A DNA stretch of 64,000 nucleotides from Gammaproteobacteria bacterium (lineage in GTDB: Bacteria > Pseudomonadota > Gammaproteobacteria > Steroidobacterales > GCA-2729495): the NCBI GenBank assembly GCA_030426355.1, contig JAUHYQ010000004.1, forward strand, positions 409,311 through 473,310, given 5' to 3'. Shown in pieces: positions 17,695 to 26,617 of the stretch. A program made the translations under genes and the position numbers. Under the pieces are notes generated by a model. It made no database searches and had not been told where the DNA came from. It saw only the letters and a list, made by a program, of their open reading frames with translations. Each line of letters begins with the position of its first letter. Position 1 is the stretch's first letter.

Positions 17695-19206
17695 CTAGCT
17701 CTGGTCGCTGTCGCGCATGTGCGGAAACAACAGCACATCGCGGATCGACGGCGAGTCCGTCAACAACATGACCAGCCGGTCTATGCCCACGCCCAGCCCG
17801 GCAGTGGGAGGCATGCCGTATTCCAGCGCGGTGATGTAATCATGGTCAAAAAACATGGCCTCTTCATCACCGGCAGACTTTTGGCGGACCTGAGCTTCGA
17901 AACGCTCGGCCTGGTCTTCAGCATCATTGAGTTCGGAGAATCCATTCGCCAGCTCCCGGCCGCCCACAAAAAATTCAAAGCGATCCGTAAGCCATGGATC
18001 CTGATCGTTACGCCGGGCCAGTGGCGACACTTCAGCCGGATAGCCCGTTATAAACGTGGGCTGATCCAGACAATGCTCAACGGTCTTCTCAAAAATCTCG
18101 ATTAGGAGCTTTCCTGACCCGGCGCTCTCCATCACAGGAATTTCCAGGCGCGCGCAAACCTCGGCGAGATAGCTCCGCTCTCGCAACTTTTCAGCATTCA
18201 TATCCGGATTGAAATGCAGCACGGATTCCTCAACCGTCATGCGTGCATAATCGCTGCCCAGATCGTATTCCTTGCCCTGGTAGGTCACGACACCGGTGCC
18301 GTGAATACATTCCGCCAGACTCTTAAGCATGTTCTCAAGCAGCTCAATCAGGACGTTGTGATCGGCATACGCCATGTACATTTCAAGCATAGTGAACTCG
18401 GGGTTATGCCGGGTCGACAATCCCTCGTTGCGGAAACTGCGATTAATCTCATACACACGCTCGAAACCACCCACCACCAGCCGCTTGAGATAGAGCTCAG
18501 GCGCGATCCGCAAATACATTTGCCGGTCAAGCGCGTTGTGATGAGTTACAAAGGGTCGCGCTATCGCACCCCCGGGAATCGGCTGCATCATCGGTGTCTC
18601 GACCTCCAGAAAATCCATAGCGTCGAGATAAGACCGAATAAACTGCACAGTAGCCGCACGCTGCCGAAATACTTCACGCGATGACTCGGTAACGATCAGA
18701 TCGACGTAACGCTGTCGATAGCGCGTCTCCTGGTCAGTCAGGCCGTGAAACTTCTCGGGCAGGGGACGCAGCGACTTGGTCAGTAATACCAGCTCGCTCA
18801 CACGCACCGATAACTCACCGGTCTTGGTTCTGAATAAGGTGCCGCGCGCCCAGACAATGTCGCCTAAATCCCATGCCTTGAATGCCTGATAGACGCCTTC
18901 CGCCAATGCATCGCGCTGCATGAAAAGCTGAATCTGGCCAGTGCGATCCTGCAAGGTCGCAAAACTCGCTTTGCCCATTACGCGCCTGGTCATCATCCGG
19001 CCGCCAACCTGCACCTCAATTTCTGCGTTTTCCAGCGTTTCGTTGCTGTAATCGTCGTAGATTTCGTGCAGCTGGCCAGCCAATGCCGTGCGTCGATACG
19101 TGTTTGGAAAACCGAACCCGGTGGCCCGCAATTCGGCCAGCTTGCGGCGTCGCTCTGCCACCAGCTTGTTATCGACTTCACCGCCCGTCTTGTTGCTTTC
19201 CGACAT
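17695..19206 (-). CDS. lysS: Lysyl-tRNA synthetase (class II)
   Basis: Charges tRNA-Lys with lysine. From ATG 19206 it has 503 residues, the usual length. It has an N-terminal OB-fold anticodon-binding domain ([20 protein letters not shown]), then class II motif 2 ([18 protein letters not shown]) and motif 3 ([12 protein letters not shown]). ATG 19218 is an alternative start, but MSESNK at 19206 matches the family N-terminus and has GGAAGG just upstream. It follows prfB, in the common recJ-prfB-lysS order. Confidence 0.97.
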   Translation of the reverse strand: MSESNKTGGEVDNKLVAERRRKLAELRATGFGFPNTYRRTALAGQLHEIYDDYSNETLENAEIEVQVGGRMMTRRVMGKASFATLQDRTGQIQLFMQRDALAEGVYQAFKAWDLGDIVWARGTLFRTKTGELSVRVSELVLLTKSLRPLPEKFHGLTDQETRYRQRYVDLIVTESSREVFRQRAATVQFIRSYLDAMDFLEVETPMMQPIPGGAIARPFVTHHNALDRQMYLRIAPELYLKRLVVGGFERVYEINRSFRNEGLSTRHNPEFTMLEMYMAYADHNVLIELLENMLKSLAECIHGTGVVTYQGKEYDLGSDYARMTVEESVLHFNPDMNAEKLRERSYLAEVCARLEIPVMESAGSGKLLIEIFEKTVEHCLDQPTFITGYPAEVSPLARRNDQDPWLTDRFEFFVGGRELANGFSELNDAEDQAERFEAQVRQKSAGDEEAMFFDHDYITALEYGMPPTAGLGVGIDRLVMLLTDSPSIRDVLLFPHMRDSDQS

Positions 19207-19255
19207 GTGCCTTCCCATTTAAGCCTGCGCTAAGCCTGCGCCATTTCAGGCCTGC

Positions 19256-20351
19256 CTATACACCTTGCTTCAGGCTCGCTTCAATAAACTTGTTCAAATC
19301 ACCGTTCAAAACAGAGTCCGGATCGCCCGACTCCACGCCGGTACGCAAATCCTTCACGCGTGACTGATCCAGAACATAGGATCGTATCTGACTGCCCCAA
19401 CCCACGTCCGATTTGCCTTCTTCCTGCAATTGCGCCTCATCACGACGCTTCTGCTCTTCCAGCTCGTACAATTTCGCCTTGAGCTGCTTCAGGGCTGTTG
19501 CACGGTTTTTGTGTTGCGAGCGGTCATTCTGGCACTGCACGACAATCCCGGTGGGATTATGCGTAATCCGCACTGCAGATTCAGTCTTATTAACGTGTTG
19601 CCCGCCCGCCCCGCTGGCGCGGTAAACATCAACGCGCAAATCGGAGGGATCAATCTCGATCTCAATGTCGTCATCAATCTCCGGCGAAACGAAGACCGAG
19701 GCAAAAGACGTATGCCGACGATTGCCCGAGTCAAAGGGTGATTTACGCACCAATCGGTGCACCCCTGTCTCGGTACGCAGCCAACCGTAGGCGTGCTCAC
19801 CCTTCACGTAAACCGTGGCACTCTTAATACCAGCTACCTCACCCGCAGATGCTTCGATCAACTCCGCCTCGAACCCGTTTGCCTCACACCACCGCAGGTA
19901 CATCCGGAGCAGCATTTCGGACCAGTCCTGAGCCTCGGTGCCGCCCGCGCCAGACTGAATGTCCAAAAAGGCATTGGCCGCATCGGCCTTGCCGCTGAAC
20001 ATGCGCTGGAATTCCAGTAACTCTATTTTCTCGAGCATGCCCTCAAGGTCTTTGGCAATCTCAGCCTGCGTCTCGCTGTCGCCTTCTTCCCTGGCCATGG
20101 CATACAGGTCGCCGGCATCGCGCAATCCCCTGGTCACCGCATCCAGCGGCAGCAGCACACTTTCCAACCTTGCGCGCTCCTTGCCCAGGCCTTCCGCCCG
20201 TTTCTGATCAGACCAGACGTCAGGATCTTCCAACTCCTGGCGAACCTGGTTCAGACGATCAAGCTGATTATCGAAGTCAAAGATACCTCCTAAGCGCATC
20301 AGAGCGCTCACGCAGGTCTTCAATATGGTCGGCGAGGTGGGTCAGTTCCAT
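19256..20351 (-). CDS. prfB: Peptide chain release factor 2, expressed through a +1 programmed frameshift
   Basis: Recognises UGA and UAA stop codons and triggers peptide release. The coding sequence is two joined parts. Frame 0 runs from ATG 20351 for 24 codons to CTT (20282-20280), where the next codon is an in-frame TGA (20279-20277). After slipping one base forward, translation resumes at GAC 20278 and runs to 19256, giving 364 residues. The main part contains the SPF recognition motif (RKSPFDSG) and the GGQ catalytic motif ([11 protein letters not shown]). A call starting only in the second frame (20323) would lack the true N-terminus. Confidence 0.97.
20276..20291 (-). promoter_or_regulatory. 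RF2 autoregulatory +1 frameshift site
   Basis: On the minus strand the sequence AGGAGG TAT CTT TGA C lies at 20291-20276. It contains a perfect Shine-Dalgarno-like AGGAGG, a three-base spacer, the slippery CTT, and the UGA stop followed by C. This is the established element by which low RF2 allows the ribosome to shift +1 and make more RF2. The upstream frame-0 peptide ([15 protein letters not shown]...) also matches the RF2 N-terminus. Confidence 0.96.
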
Positions 20352-20393
20352 GGTTGCAATCTTTAGACGGCGAGTTAATCAGCGGGCGTAATG

Positions 20394-22130
20394 CTAGACG
20401 CATTCAATATGTTCCACAACCAACTGGTGACGCCGACGACCCCGATATTCATTCACATCCAGTTTGTAAGCAACAATGCACTCGGACCCTGCCGGTGCGG
20501 GCAACAAATCGGGATGGAAAAACGCAATACCGTCCAACTCATCACCGCCATCGCAGTGACGCAGATTGAGCTTCAAGTGCTGTTCGCCCACTATCCGTTG
20601 CGACACAAGCTCAAAGCGCCCATCAAACAGTGGCTCCGGAAAACCCTGCCCCCAGGGGCCTGCAAAGCGGACTTGCTCGGCGAGTGGCAAACCAAGCTCC
20701 GCCTGCGATAACTCACCGTCCGACCACAACCGCTGTTCGTCATCAATATGCATGAGTTGCTTGCCCACCTCGTGTGCATAAGCTTCGCGAAAATCCTCCA
20801 GCCGATTCAGTTCAAGCGACAGCCCGGCGGCCATGGCATGCCCGCCAAACCGCAAAATCATCCCGGGATTACGCGCGTCAATATTCGCAAGCAGATCGCG
20901 CAGATGCACACCGCGCACGGATCGCCCAGATCCTTTCAACAGCCCTTCTTCTTCGCCGCGTGCAAACGCAACTACAGGCCGGTTGAGACGATCCTTGATT
21001 TTAGTTGCCACCAATCCGACTACACCCTGATGCCAGGAGGGATCAAACAAACATGCAGCACGCAGGTCATCTTTGCTATCCGCGATAGCGTCGAGGCTGT
21101 TGTCTATGTGTAAATCGGCATCGGCCTGCATGCTGGCCTGTAACTCTTTACGTTGGTCATTCAGCCGCGACAATACCGCTGCTTTGTCGCCCGCATCACG
21201 GCGATTGGTGGCCAACAGACATTCAATGCCTAAAGAAATATCTTCCAGCCGACCCGCCGCGTTTAAGCGTGGCGCAACCGCAAACCCCAGGTCTGCGGCG
21301 CTGGCCCGGGCCGGATTTCGGCCGGCTGACGCAAAAATAGCCTGTATCCCCGGGCGCGTCTGGCCGGAGCGAATACGGTGCATACCCTGCGCGACCAGAA
21401 TACGATTGTTGTAGTCGAGCGGCACGAGGTCCGCCACCGTGCCGACGGCGACCAGATCCAGACAAGCTGCGCACACCGCCCGCGCATCGGCAGCCTCGAC
21501 CAAGCCATCTGCCGCCAGCCGTTGCCCCAGGGCAGCCATCACATAAAAAGCTACACCGACGCCCGCCAGCGCCTTGCTACCGAATTGACTGTCACCGAGA
21601 TTCGGATTAACGATAACTGCGGCATCTGGCAGCGTGTCACCGGGCAAATGATGATCAGTGATCAGCACATCGATACCGGCTTCGCGCGCAGCTTGCACCC
21701 CGGCATGACTGCTAATGCCGTTGTCCACGGTCACAATCAGGTCAGGTTGCAACTCCCGGGCGGCAGCAACCAAAGCGGCTGACAACCCGTAACCAAAGCG
21801 AAACCGGTCCGGCACCAGGTAGCCAGGGGCGTTAAACCCGTAGGCACGCAGACAAGTCATCATCAACGCCGTGGCGGTGGCCCCGTCAGCATCAAAATCG
21901 CCGACGATCAGTACTCTCTCGCCGCTATGCCGCGCAATTGCAAAACGCTCCGCCGCTTCAGCCGTACCTTCCAGGCTGCTGACGGGCAGCATTGCTGACA
22001 GGGGTGTATCGAGCTGCTCCGCAGTCACGCCGCGAGCTGCATAAACACGCCGCAGCGGCGCGCTGAGCGTATCCGGAAGCAATTGGAGTTGCTCGCCGGT
22101 GACAGTCCGACGCACAATCGCGGGATCCAT
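20394..22130 (-). CDS. recJ: Single-stranded-DNA-specific exonuclease RecJ
   Basis: 5'-3' single-strand exonuclease acting in RecFOR recombination, mismatch repair and base excision repair. From ATG 22130 it has 578 residues. The DHH phosphoesterase motifs are DFDADGATATALM and ITDHHLPGD. A DHHA1 region with FGGHAMAAGLSLE and a C-terminal OB-fold follow. GTGs at 22142 and 22133 are alternative starts. It is transcribed away from the Mth938-domain gene, with their starts only about 22 bases apart. Confidence 0.95.
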   Translation of the reverse strand: MDPAIVRRTVTGEQLQLLPDTLSAPLRRVYAARGVTAEQLDTPLSAMLPVSSLEGTAEAAERFAIARHSGERVLIVGDFDADGATATALMMTCLRAYGFNAPGYLVPDRFRFGYGLSAALVAAARELQPDLIVTVDNGISSHAGVQAAREAGIDVLITDHHLPGDTLPDAAVIVNPNLGDSQFGSKALAGVGVAFYVMAALGQRLAADGLVEAADARAVCAACLDLVAVGTVADLVPLDYNNRILVAQGMHRIRSGQTRPGIQAIFASAGRNPARASAADLGFAVAPRLNAAGRLEDISLGIECLLATNRRDAGDKAAVLSRLNDQRKELQASMQADADLHIDNSLDAIADSKDDLRAACLFDPSWHQGVVGLVATKIKDRLNRPVVAFARGEEEGLLKGSGRSVRGVHLRDLLANIDARNPGMILRFGGHAMAAGLSLELNRLEDFREAYAHEVGKQLMHIDDEQRLWSDGELSQAELGLPLAEQVRFAGPWGQGFPEPLFDGRFELVSQRIVGEQHLKLNLRHCDGGDELDGIAFFHPDLLPAPAGSECIVAYKLDVNEYRGRRRHQLVVEHIECV

Positions 22131-22152
22131 CACTGCAAACACCCCGGTTCAA

Positions 22153-22521
22153 ATGCGTTTTTCATCAGATCCCACTCAAAACAATCAAATTCGTGCCTGC
22201 GAGCCCGGCGCCATTCATTTGCAGGGCCAAACTGTAACAACGAACGTCATTATTTCGGCCAACGACATTATCGTTGACTGGCGCCCCCCTGCTATTGAGC
22301 GCATGAGCATAAACGATTTCAGTCAGGCGCTGGCGCTAAAACCGGAGGTGATCCTGTTCGGCACCGGCAACCGCCAGACCTTTCCGGACATCGCATTACT
22401 CACCGACATCATGCAGTCCGGCGTGGCGATCGAGGTGATGGACACAGTCGCGGCATGCAGAACGTTCAACGTGCTGATAGGCGAACAACGCGCGGTCGTC
22501 GCGGCTCTCTTGGTTTATTGA
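22153..22521 (+). CDS. Mth938-like domain protein (DUF498/DUF598)
   Basis: A 122-residue protein of the Mth938 family, which includes the complex I assembly factor NDUFAF3. Typical segments are IIVDWRPPAIERM, LFGTGNRQTFP, and GVAIEVMDTVAACRTFNVLIGEQR. ATG 22153 is used; the frame is open back to 22099 inside recJ on the other strand. Bacterial members have no settled function, and the nearest genes (recJ, nlpD) do not clarify it. It converges with nlpD. Confidence 0.83.
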   Translation: MRFSSDPTQNNQIRACEPGAIHLQGQTVTTNVIISANDIIVDWRPPAIERMSINDFSQALALKPEVILFGTGNRQTFPDIALLTDIMQSGVAIEVMDTVAACRTFNVLIGEQRAVVAALLVY

Positions 22522-22553
22522 AGCGGACGGGTTGATAAAAGCGAGCTGACCGC

Positions 22554-23237
22554 TTAACGAGGCGGCAAGTAGCGCTGCGGATTGACCGGTTGTCCGTTAC
22601 GCCGTATTTCAAAATGCAGGCGAGTAAGACCGGCTCGGGTCTGGCCCATGTCGGCGATATGCTGACCGGACTTCACCAAGGCACCCTCGGCAACCCGCAA
22701 TCGCGAATTGAAACCGTAAGCGCTCAACCATGTGTCGTTGTGTTTGATAATTAACAACTGGCCATACGTCGGCAGCCCGGCACCGGCATAAACCACCTCC
22801 CCGTCCGCCGCTGCAACGATGGGTTGCGCGGGGCTTCCTGCAATGCGGATTCCGGATTCGGTTTTTGGCGATGCGCCGAATCCGACAGCAACGTTGCCAA
22901 CTGTCGGCCAGCGCCATTCCGGTGCAGGCCATTCTTTGGCAGCAGCGACTGGTTTCGCGGTGGATGGCCGGGCAGCTTGGCCCTGAACAGGGCCTTTCAA
23001 GCTGAGCTTCTGCCCGTTGCGGATGTAAGTACCGTCGCCAAGGTTGTTCCACGCAGCCAGCTGGCGATGGTCGAGGTCGTAGCGCATGGCTATGGAATAC
23101 AACGTCTCGCCCGCACGCACCGTGTGATAGTCGGGGACCCAACGCAGGGCGTTGCTGCAACCCGCCACTGCGAGAGCGAACAACATAATCGTCAATCCCC
23201 GGCGCGACAATCGATTAGCCGACAGCTGCTGTCTCAT
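22554..23237 (-). CDS. nlpD: Lipoprotein NlpD, LysM and degenerate M23 domains
   Basis: Outer-membrane lipoprotein that in relatives activates the amidase AmiC at the division septum. It has 227 residues. The lipobox LAVAGC has the lipidated C27. A LysM domain spans about 38-82 (HTVRAGETLYSIAMRY) and an M23/LytM domain about 125-225 ends in RLHFEIRRNGQPVNP. The metal ligands of active M23 peptidases are mostly missing (GIRIAG, SAYGFN), which fits a non-catalytic activator. It is encoded after yqaA. rpoS does not follow it (see findings). Confidence 0.9.
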   Translation of the reverse strand: MRQQLSANRLSRRGLTIMLFALAVAGCSNALRWVPDYHTVRAGETLYSIAMRYDLDHRQLAAWNNLGDGTYIRNGQKLSLKGPVQGQAARPSTAKPVAAAKEWPAPEWRWPTVGNVAVGFGASPKTESGIRIAGSPAQPIVAAADGEVVYAGAGLPTYGQLLIIKHNDTWLSAYGFNSRLRVAEGALVKSGQHIADMGQTRAGLTRLHFEIRRNGQPVNPQRYLPPR

Positions 23238-23243
23238 GGCTTG

Positions 23244-23819
23244 TCATCGCAACAAAAAATACGCCAGCACCAACAGCGCGACTACCGCCCAGCCCAACAG
23301 TTCGACGTATTTGCGCAGCGCTGCTTCGAGTTGCGCACCGCCCCAATAGAGCAATCCGGCAACCAGAAAAAAACGCGCGCCTCGACCAACCAGTGACGCC
23401 AGCGCAAACGGCGCCAGCGGCATCGCCATGGCACCCGCGGTAATGGTAAATATCTTGTACGGAATCGGCGAAAAGCCCGCTGCCAGAACCGCCCAAAAAC
23501 CCCAGGTTCTGAACCAGTCTGTGGCAGTAACGTAAGCGTCCATGTACCCGTAATCCTCAATCAACGGCAGCACGGCATCTATTGCCCAGACGCCAATCAG
23601 GAAACCTGCGATACCCCCGAGCAATGATGCAACGGTGGTAATCAACGCCAGCTGCCAGGCACTTCGCGGCCGCGCAACCACCATCGGCGCCAGCATGACG
23701 TCCGGCGGAATGGGAAAAAAGGATGATTCTGCGAAACTTAGCCCCGCGAGATACCACGGCGCATGCGGATGGCGTGACCACAGCAATACTTTATCCAGCA
23801 AGGGTTCAAAAAGTTTCAT
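23244..23819 (-). CDS. yqaA: YqaA/DedA-family inner-membrane protein
   Basis: A 191-residue polytopic membrane protein of the YqaA branch of the DedA/SNARE-associated family. It contains LSFAESSFFPIPPDVML and GFSPIPYKIFTITAGAMAM, which hold the family's conserved residues, and about five hydrophobic segments. DedA-like proteins are implicated in lipid carrier transport and membrane energetics; the substrate here is unknown. Its ATG overlaps the pcm stop by 4 bp, and it lies between pcm and nlpD. Confidence 0.9.
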   Translation of the reverse strand: MKLFEPLLDKVLLWSRHPHAPWYLAGLSFAESSFFPIPPDVMLAPMVVARPRSAWQLALITTVASLLGGIAGFLIGVWAIDAVLPLIEDYGYMDAYVTATDWFRTWGFWAVLAAGFSPIPYKIFTITAGAMAMPLAPFALASLVGRGARFFLVAGLLYWGGAQLEAALRKYVELLGWAVVALLVLAYFLLR

Positions 23820-24478
23820 CGGACACCCTTTTCTTTACCTTCCAGCATCGGCACAAACGCGACCGCTCCGAGATCTTCGCGGGTGTATCCGTCGTCGGTG
23901 CGGGTGATACGCAACAACCGTTGCTCACCCCCATTCGGACCCACCGGAACCACCAGTCGACCGCCCGGCGCCAGCTGAGTCAGCAACGTGTCCGGCTCGC
24001 GCTGCGGAGCTGCCGTCACAATAATACCGTCGAAGGGCGCTTGTCCGGGCCAGCCATTAAAACCGTCATCGTTTCGAAAACGCACGTTATCAACTTTAAG
24101 TTCACGCAAGCGATCACGCGTTTGACTCAGCAGTGGCGCGATGCGCTCGATTGAAAACAGACGCCGGACAAAGGGCGAAAGCACTGCGGTCTGATAACCA
24201 CAACCCGTGCCGATTTCCAGCGCTTTAGGCAGCATCCGCAAGCCGCCCGCACCGTCTTCGAGCAAGGCCTGAGTCATTAATGCCACGATGTAGGGCTGCG
24301 AAATTGTCTGCCCCTGCCCGATCGGCAATGCACTATCTTCATATGCCCGGCTCGACAACGCTTCGTCAACAAATAAATGGCGTGGCACGTTGCGGATGCG
24401 CTCGAGAATTTGTTCCTGATAAATGCCGTTCTGGCGCAACCGCTCAACCAGCCGATCGCGGGTGCGCGCCGAAGTCAT
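23816..24478 (-). CDS. pcm: Protein-L-isoaspartate O-methyltransferase Pcm
   Basis: Repairs isoaspartyl residues in damaged proteins using SAM. It has 220 residues from ATG 24478. The substrate motif is DSALPIGQGQTISQP, the SAM loop is ALEIGTGCGYQTAVLS, and motif II is APFDGIIVTAAP. A GTG at 24511 overlaps the surE stop as GTGA and would add 11 residues. The ATG matches the family N-terminus and has AGGG upstream. surE-pcm-yqaA-nlpD is a common order. Confidence 0.95.
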   Translation of the reverse strand: MTSARTRDRLVERLRQNGIYQEQILERIRNVPRHLFVDEALSSRAYEDSALPIGQGQTISQPYIVALMTQALLEDGAGGLRMLPKALEIGTGCGYQTAVLSPFVRRLFSIERIAPLLSQTRDRLRELKVDNVRFRNDDGFNGWPGQAPFDGIIVTAAPQREPDTLLTQLAPGGRLVVPVGPNGGEQRLLRITRTDDGYTREDLGAVAFVPMLEGKEKGVR

Positions 24479-24507
24479 GCCTATACCCTGCAGGTTTGAC
24501 GAACTGC

Positions 24508-25269
24508 TCACGACTCGCTCAGCCCGCTGCGGCTGAGCCACTCGGCCAGAGTGTGCACCGAGGCATGATTTGTTAAATCGACTTGCAGCGGCGTCACCGA
24601 AACATAGCCGTTGGCCACGGCATGAAAATCCGTGCCCGGCCCCGCGTCCTGGCCGACACCCGCCGGGCCAACCCAATAGACCGTACGCCCCTTCGGGTCG
24701 GTGTGCGGCACGATGGGTTCTGCGCGATGCCTGAACCCTAATCGTGTTGACCGAAAACCTGCCAATTGATCAAAGGGCCGGCTCGGCACATTAACATTGA
24801 GGATCGTATCGGCAGGCAGGGACTCCGTCTGGAGCTTTTGCACCAGCTGTGCCGCAGCCTGAGCAGCAGTATCCAGATATTCGAGATCGTCGGCCACCAG
24901 CGATACCGCTATGGCAGGCAGGCCCAGAAAGCGACCTTCGACGGCGGCTGCGACGGTACCTGAATACAACACGTCGTCGCCAAGATTCGCTCCGTGATTA
25001 ACACCGGAGACAACCATGTCGGGCTCTTCCGCTAATAAGCCGGTAATGGCAACGTGGACGCAATCCGTGGGCGTACCGTTCACAAAATAGACACCTTGAT
25101 CAGTCCGACCTACCCGCAACGGGTTATCGAGTGTGAGAGAATGGCTCGACCCGCTCTGATTTCTGTCCGGCGCCACGATCACTGTATCGGCCAAAGCGCC
25201 TAACCGGTGAGCCAGGGCAGCCAAACCCGCGGCATGATAGCCGTCGTCATTACTGAGCAGAATTTTCAT
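24508..25269 (-). CDS. surE: 5'/3'-nucleotidase SurE
   Basis: Metal-dependent nucleotidase and exopolyphosphatase active in stationary-phase survival. From ATG 25269 it has 253 residues. The N-terminal LLSNDDGYHAAG holds the two metal-binding aspartates (D8, D9), and VSGVNHGANLGDDVLYSGTV holds the conserved Ser, Asn and active-site loop. An upstream TTG at 25284 would overlap the divergent Smr gene, so ATG 25269 is preferred. Confidence 0.95.
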   Translation of the reverse strand: MKILLSNDDGYHAAGLAALAHRLGALADTVIVAPDRNQSGSSHSLTLDNPLRVGRTDQGVYFVNGTPTDCVHVAITGLLAEEPDMVVSGVNHGANLGDDVLYSGTVAAAVEGRFLGLPAIAVSLVADDLEYLDTAAQAAAQLVQKLQTESLPADTILNVNVPSRPFDQLAGFRSTRLGFRHRAEPIVPHTDPKGRTVYWVGPAGVGQDAGPGTDFHAVANGYVSVTPLQVDLTNHASVHTLAEWLSRSGLSES

Positions 25270-25278
25270 AGCACGAAG

Positions 25279-25842
25279 ATGCAATCAAAGGATGGCAAAC
25301 ATAGCAACTCGGACGATGCAGCGCTATTCAAGGATGCACTCGGCGACGTCCGCCCGTTGCACACCAAAAAGAACTCCAAGAAACGGCATCACCCCAAGCC
25401 GTCCCGCCCGACCGCGAAAGCCCTGCAAAGACGCCGGGATGAGCGCAATGCTCTCGAGGAAACCCTGGACAATGTGCCGGACGGCGCTGACGTTGAAACC
25501 GGTGAGGAACTGCTCTTCAAGCGCGATGGGGTTGACCCCAGAATTTTTAAAAAAATGCGTAACGGCAAAATTGCCGTGCGCGAAGAAATTGATTTGCACA
25601 CCCTCAGGCGCAACGAAGCCAGAGCTTACTTGCAGGAGTTCATTCGGCTTAGTCATGCGAAGGGGTTGCGATGTGTACGGGTTGTGCATGGCAAAGGCCT
25701 CGGCTCCGGACCAGGGGGGCCCGTGATTAAACACGGCGTGAACAACTGGTTACGCAAATGGGACGAGGTGCTGGCATTTTGCAGCGCGCCGCCTCATGAC
25801 GGCGGCACCGGCGCGGTTTATGTTTTGCTGAAAGCACGCTGA
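25279..25842 (+). CDS. Smr-domain (MutS2 C-terminal-like) nuclease
   Basis: A 187-residue protein with a charged, lysine-rich N-terminal half and a C-terminal Smr domain. It shows the EIDLHTLRRNEA motif and VVHGKGLGSG. Stand-alone Smr proteins (SmrA/YdaL type) are DNA- or RNA-nicking endonucleases in studied cases; the substrate here is inferred only. The start is ATG 25279, 9 bases from the divergent surE start, which means both promoters lie in the neighbouring coding sequences. Confidence 0.88.
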   Translation: MQSKDGKHSNSDDAALFKDALGDVRPLHTKKNSKKRHHPKPSRPTAKALQRRRDERNALEETLDNVPDGADVETGEELLFKRDGVDPRIFKKMRNGKIAVREEIDLHTLRRNEARAYLQEFIRLSHAKGLRCVRVVHGKGLGSGPGGPVIKHGVNNWLRKWDEVLAFCSAPPHDGGTGAVYVLLKAR

Positions 25843-25849
25843 GCCTGCC

Positions 25850-26617
25850 CTACTTGCCCAGACTGGCGGCCAGCGCTTGCAGCGCCGCCTGGGTTTCGTC
25901 AAGAAACCAGTAGTCTGCCATCGCCCGAATATCATCGGGATCGATGCCCGACCCGTGCCCGCCATGTCCCGTTGGCAGCAGCGGGATACGGCTGTTCAGC
26001 CGCGTCTGGTTCATCGCCCGTGGCGGCAAACGCGTGAGGCTTGCCGCATACTCCACTGCGCGCTCGATAACCTTGTCCGGCTCTACCAGTTCATCAACCA
26101 AACCCAGACTCAGCGCCTGATCCATGCTCAGCAATTCGCCGGTCATCGCCAGCCGCGCTGCCGTTCGGCGCCCGACGACGGACTCCAGCACACGCAACAC
26201 GGTGGGCGGCACCGCCAGCCCCACCTGCACTTCGTTTAAGCCCATGCGAAAATCACCGCGCGCTGCTACCCGGTAGTCGCAGTGAATGGCGAGCACCGCG
26301 CCGCCAGCCGGCGCATGCCCCGTAATGGCTGCTATAACCGGCACCGGGCTGCGCAGCAGCGTCATATTCATCAGGAAAAAACGATCCCAGAATACCGTCA
26401 TGGCGTTGCGCGACTGTTGCAATAGCTCAGGCACATCAAGCCCGGCGCTAAACAAGCCTTCTTTTCCCGAAATAACAATGGCTTGTGACTGATTCTTAAC
26501 AGCTTTTTTATGGGCAGCAATCACTGCCTCGAGGAATGCCATGTTCATTGCATTCACCGGCGGCCGTTGCAGCCGCAGCTCGGCTATCGAACCGTGCTCA
26601 AGAATCTCTATCATCAT
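25850..26617 (-). CDS. Enoyl-CoA hydratase/isomerase family protein, delta3,delta2-isomerase-like
   Basis: Crotonase-fold enzyme of 255 residues. The oxyanion-hole segments KEGLFSAGLDV and GHAPAGGAVLAIHCDYRVAA are present. GLNEVQVGLAVPP has the single glutamate in the position used by delta3,delta2-enoyl-CoA isomerases, and the second hydratase glutamate is not obvious. I therefore infer isomerase activity in unsaturated fatty acid oxidation rather than hydration. It overlaps the truD end by 20 bases, so the two are coupled, an unusual partnership. Confidence 0.8.
   Translation of the reverse strand: MMIEILEHGSIAELRLQRPPVNAMNMAFLEAVIAAHKKAVKNQSQAIVISGKEGLFSAGLDVPELLQQSRNAMTVFWDRFFLMNMTLLRSPVPVIAAITGHAPAGGAVLAIHCDYRVAARGDFRMGLNEVQVGLAVPPTVLRVLESVVGRRTAARLAMTGELLSMDQALSLGLVDELVEPDKVIERAVEYAASLTRLPPRAMNQTRLNSRIPLLPTGHGGHGSGIDPDDIRAMADYWFLDETQAALQALAASLGK

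Noticed and set aside
19219..19255. Short GCCTGCG-like repeats between lysS and prfB
   Set aside because: Only two or three imperfect copies in 37 bases, not enough to call a repeat element.
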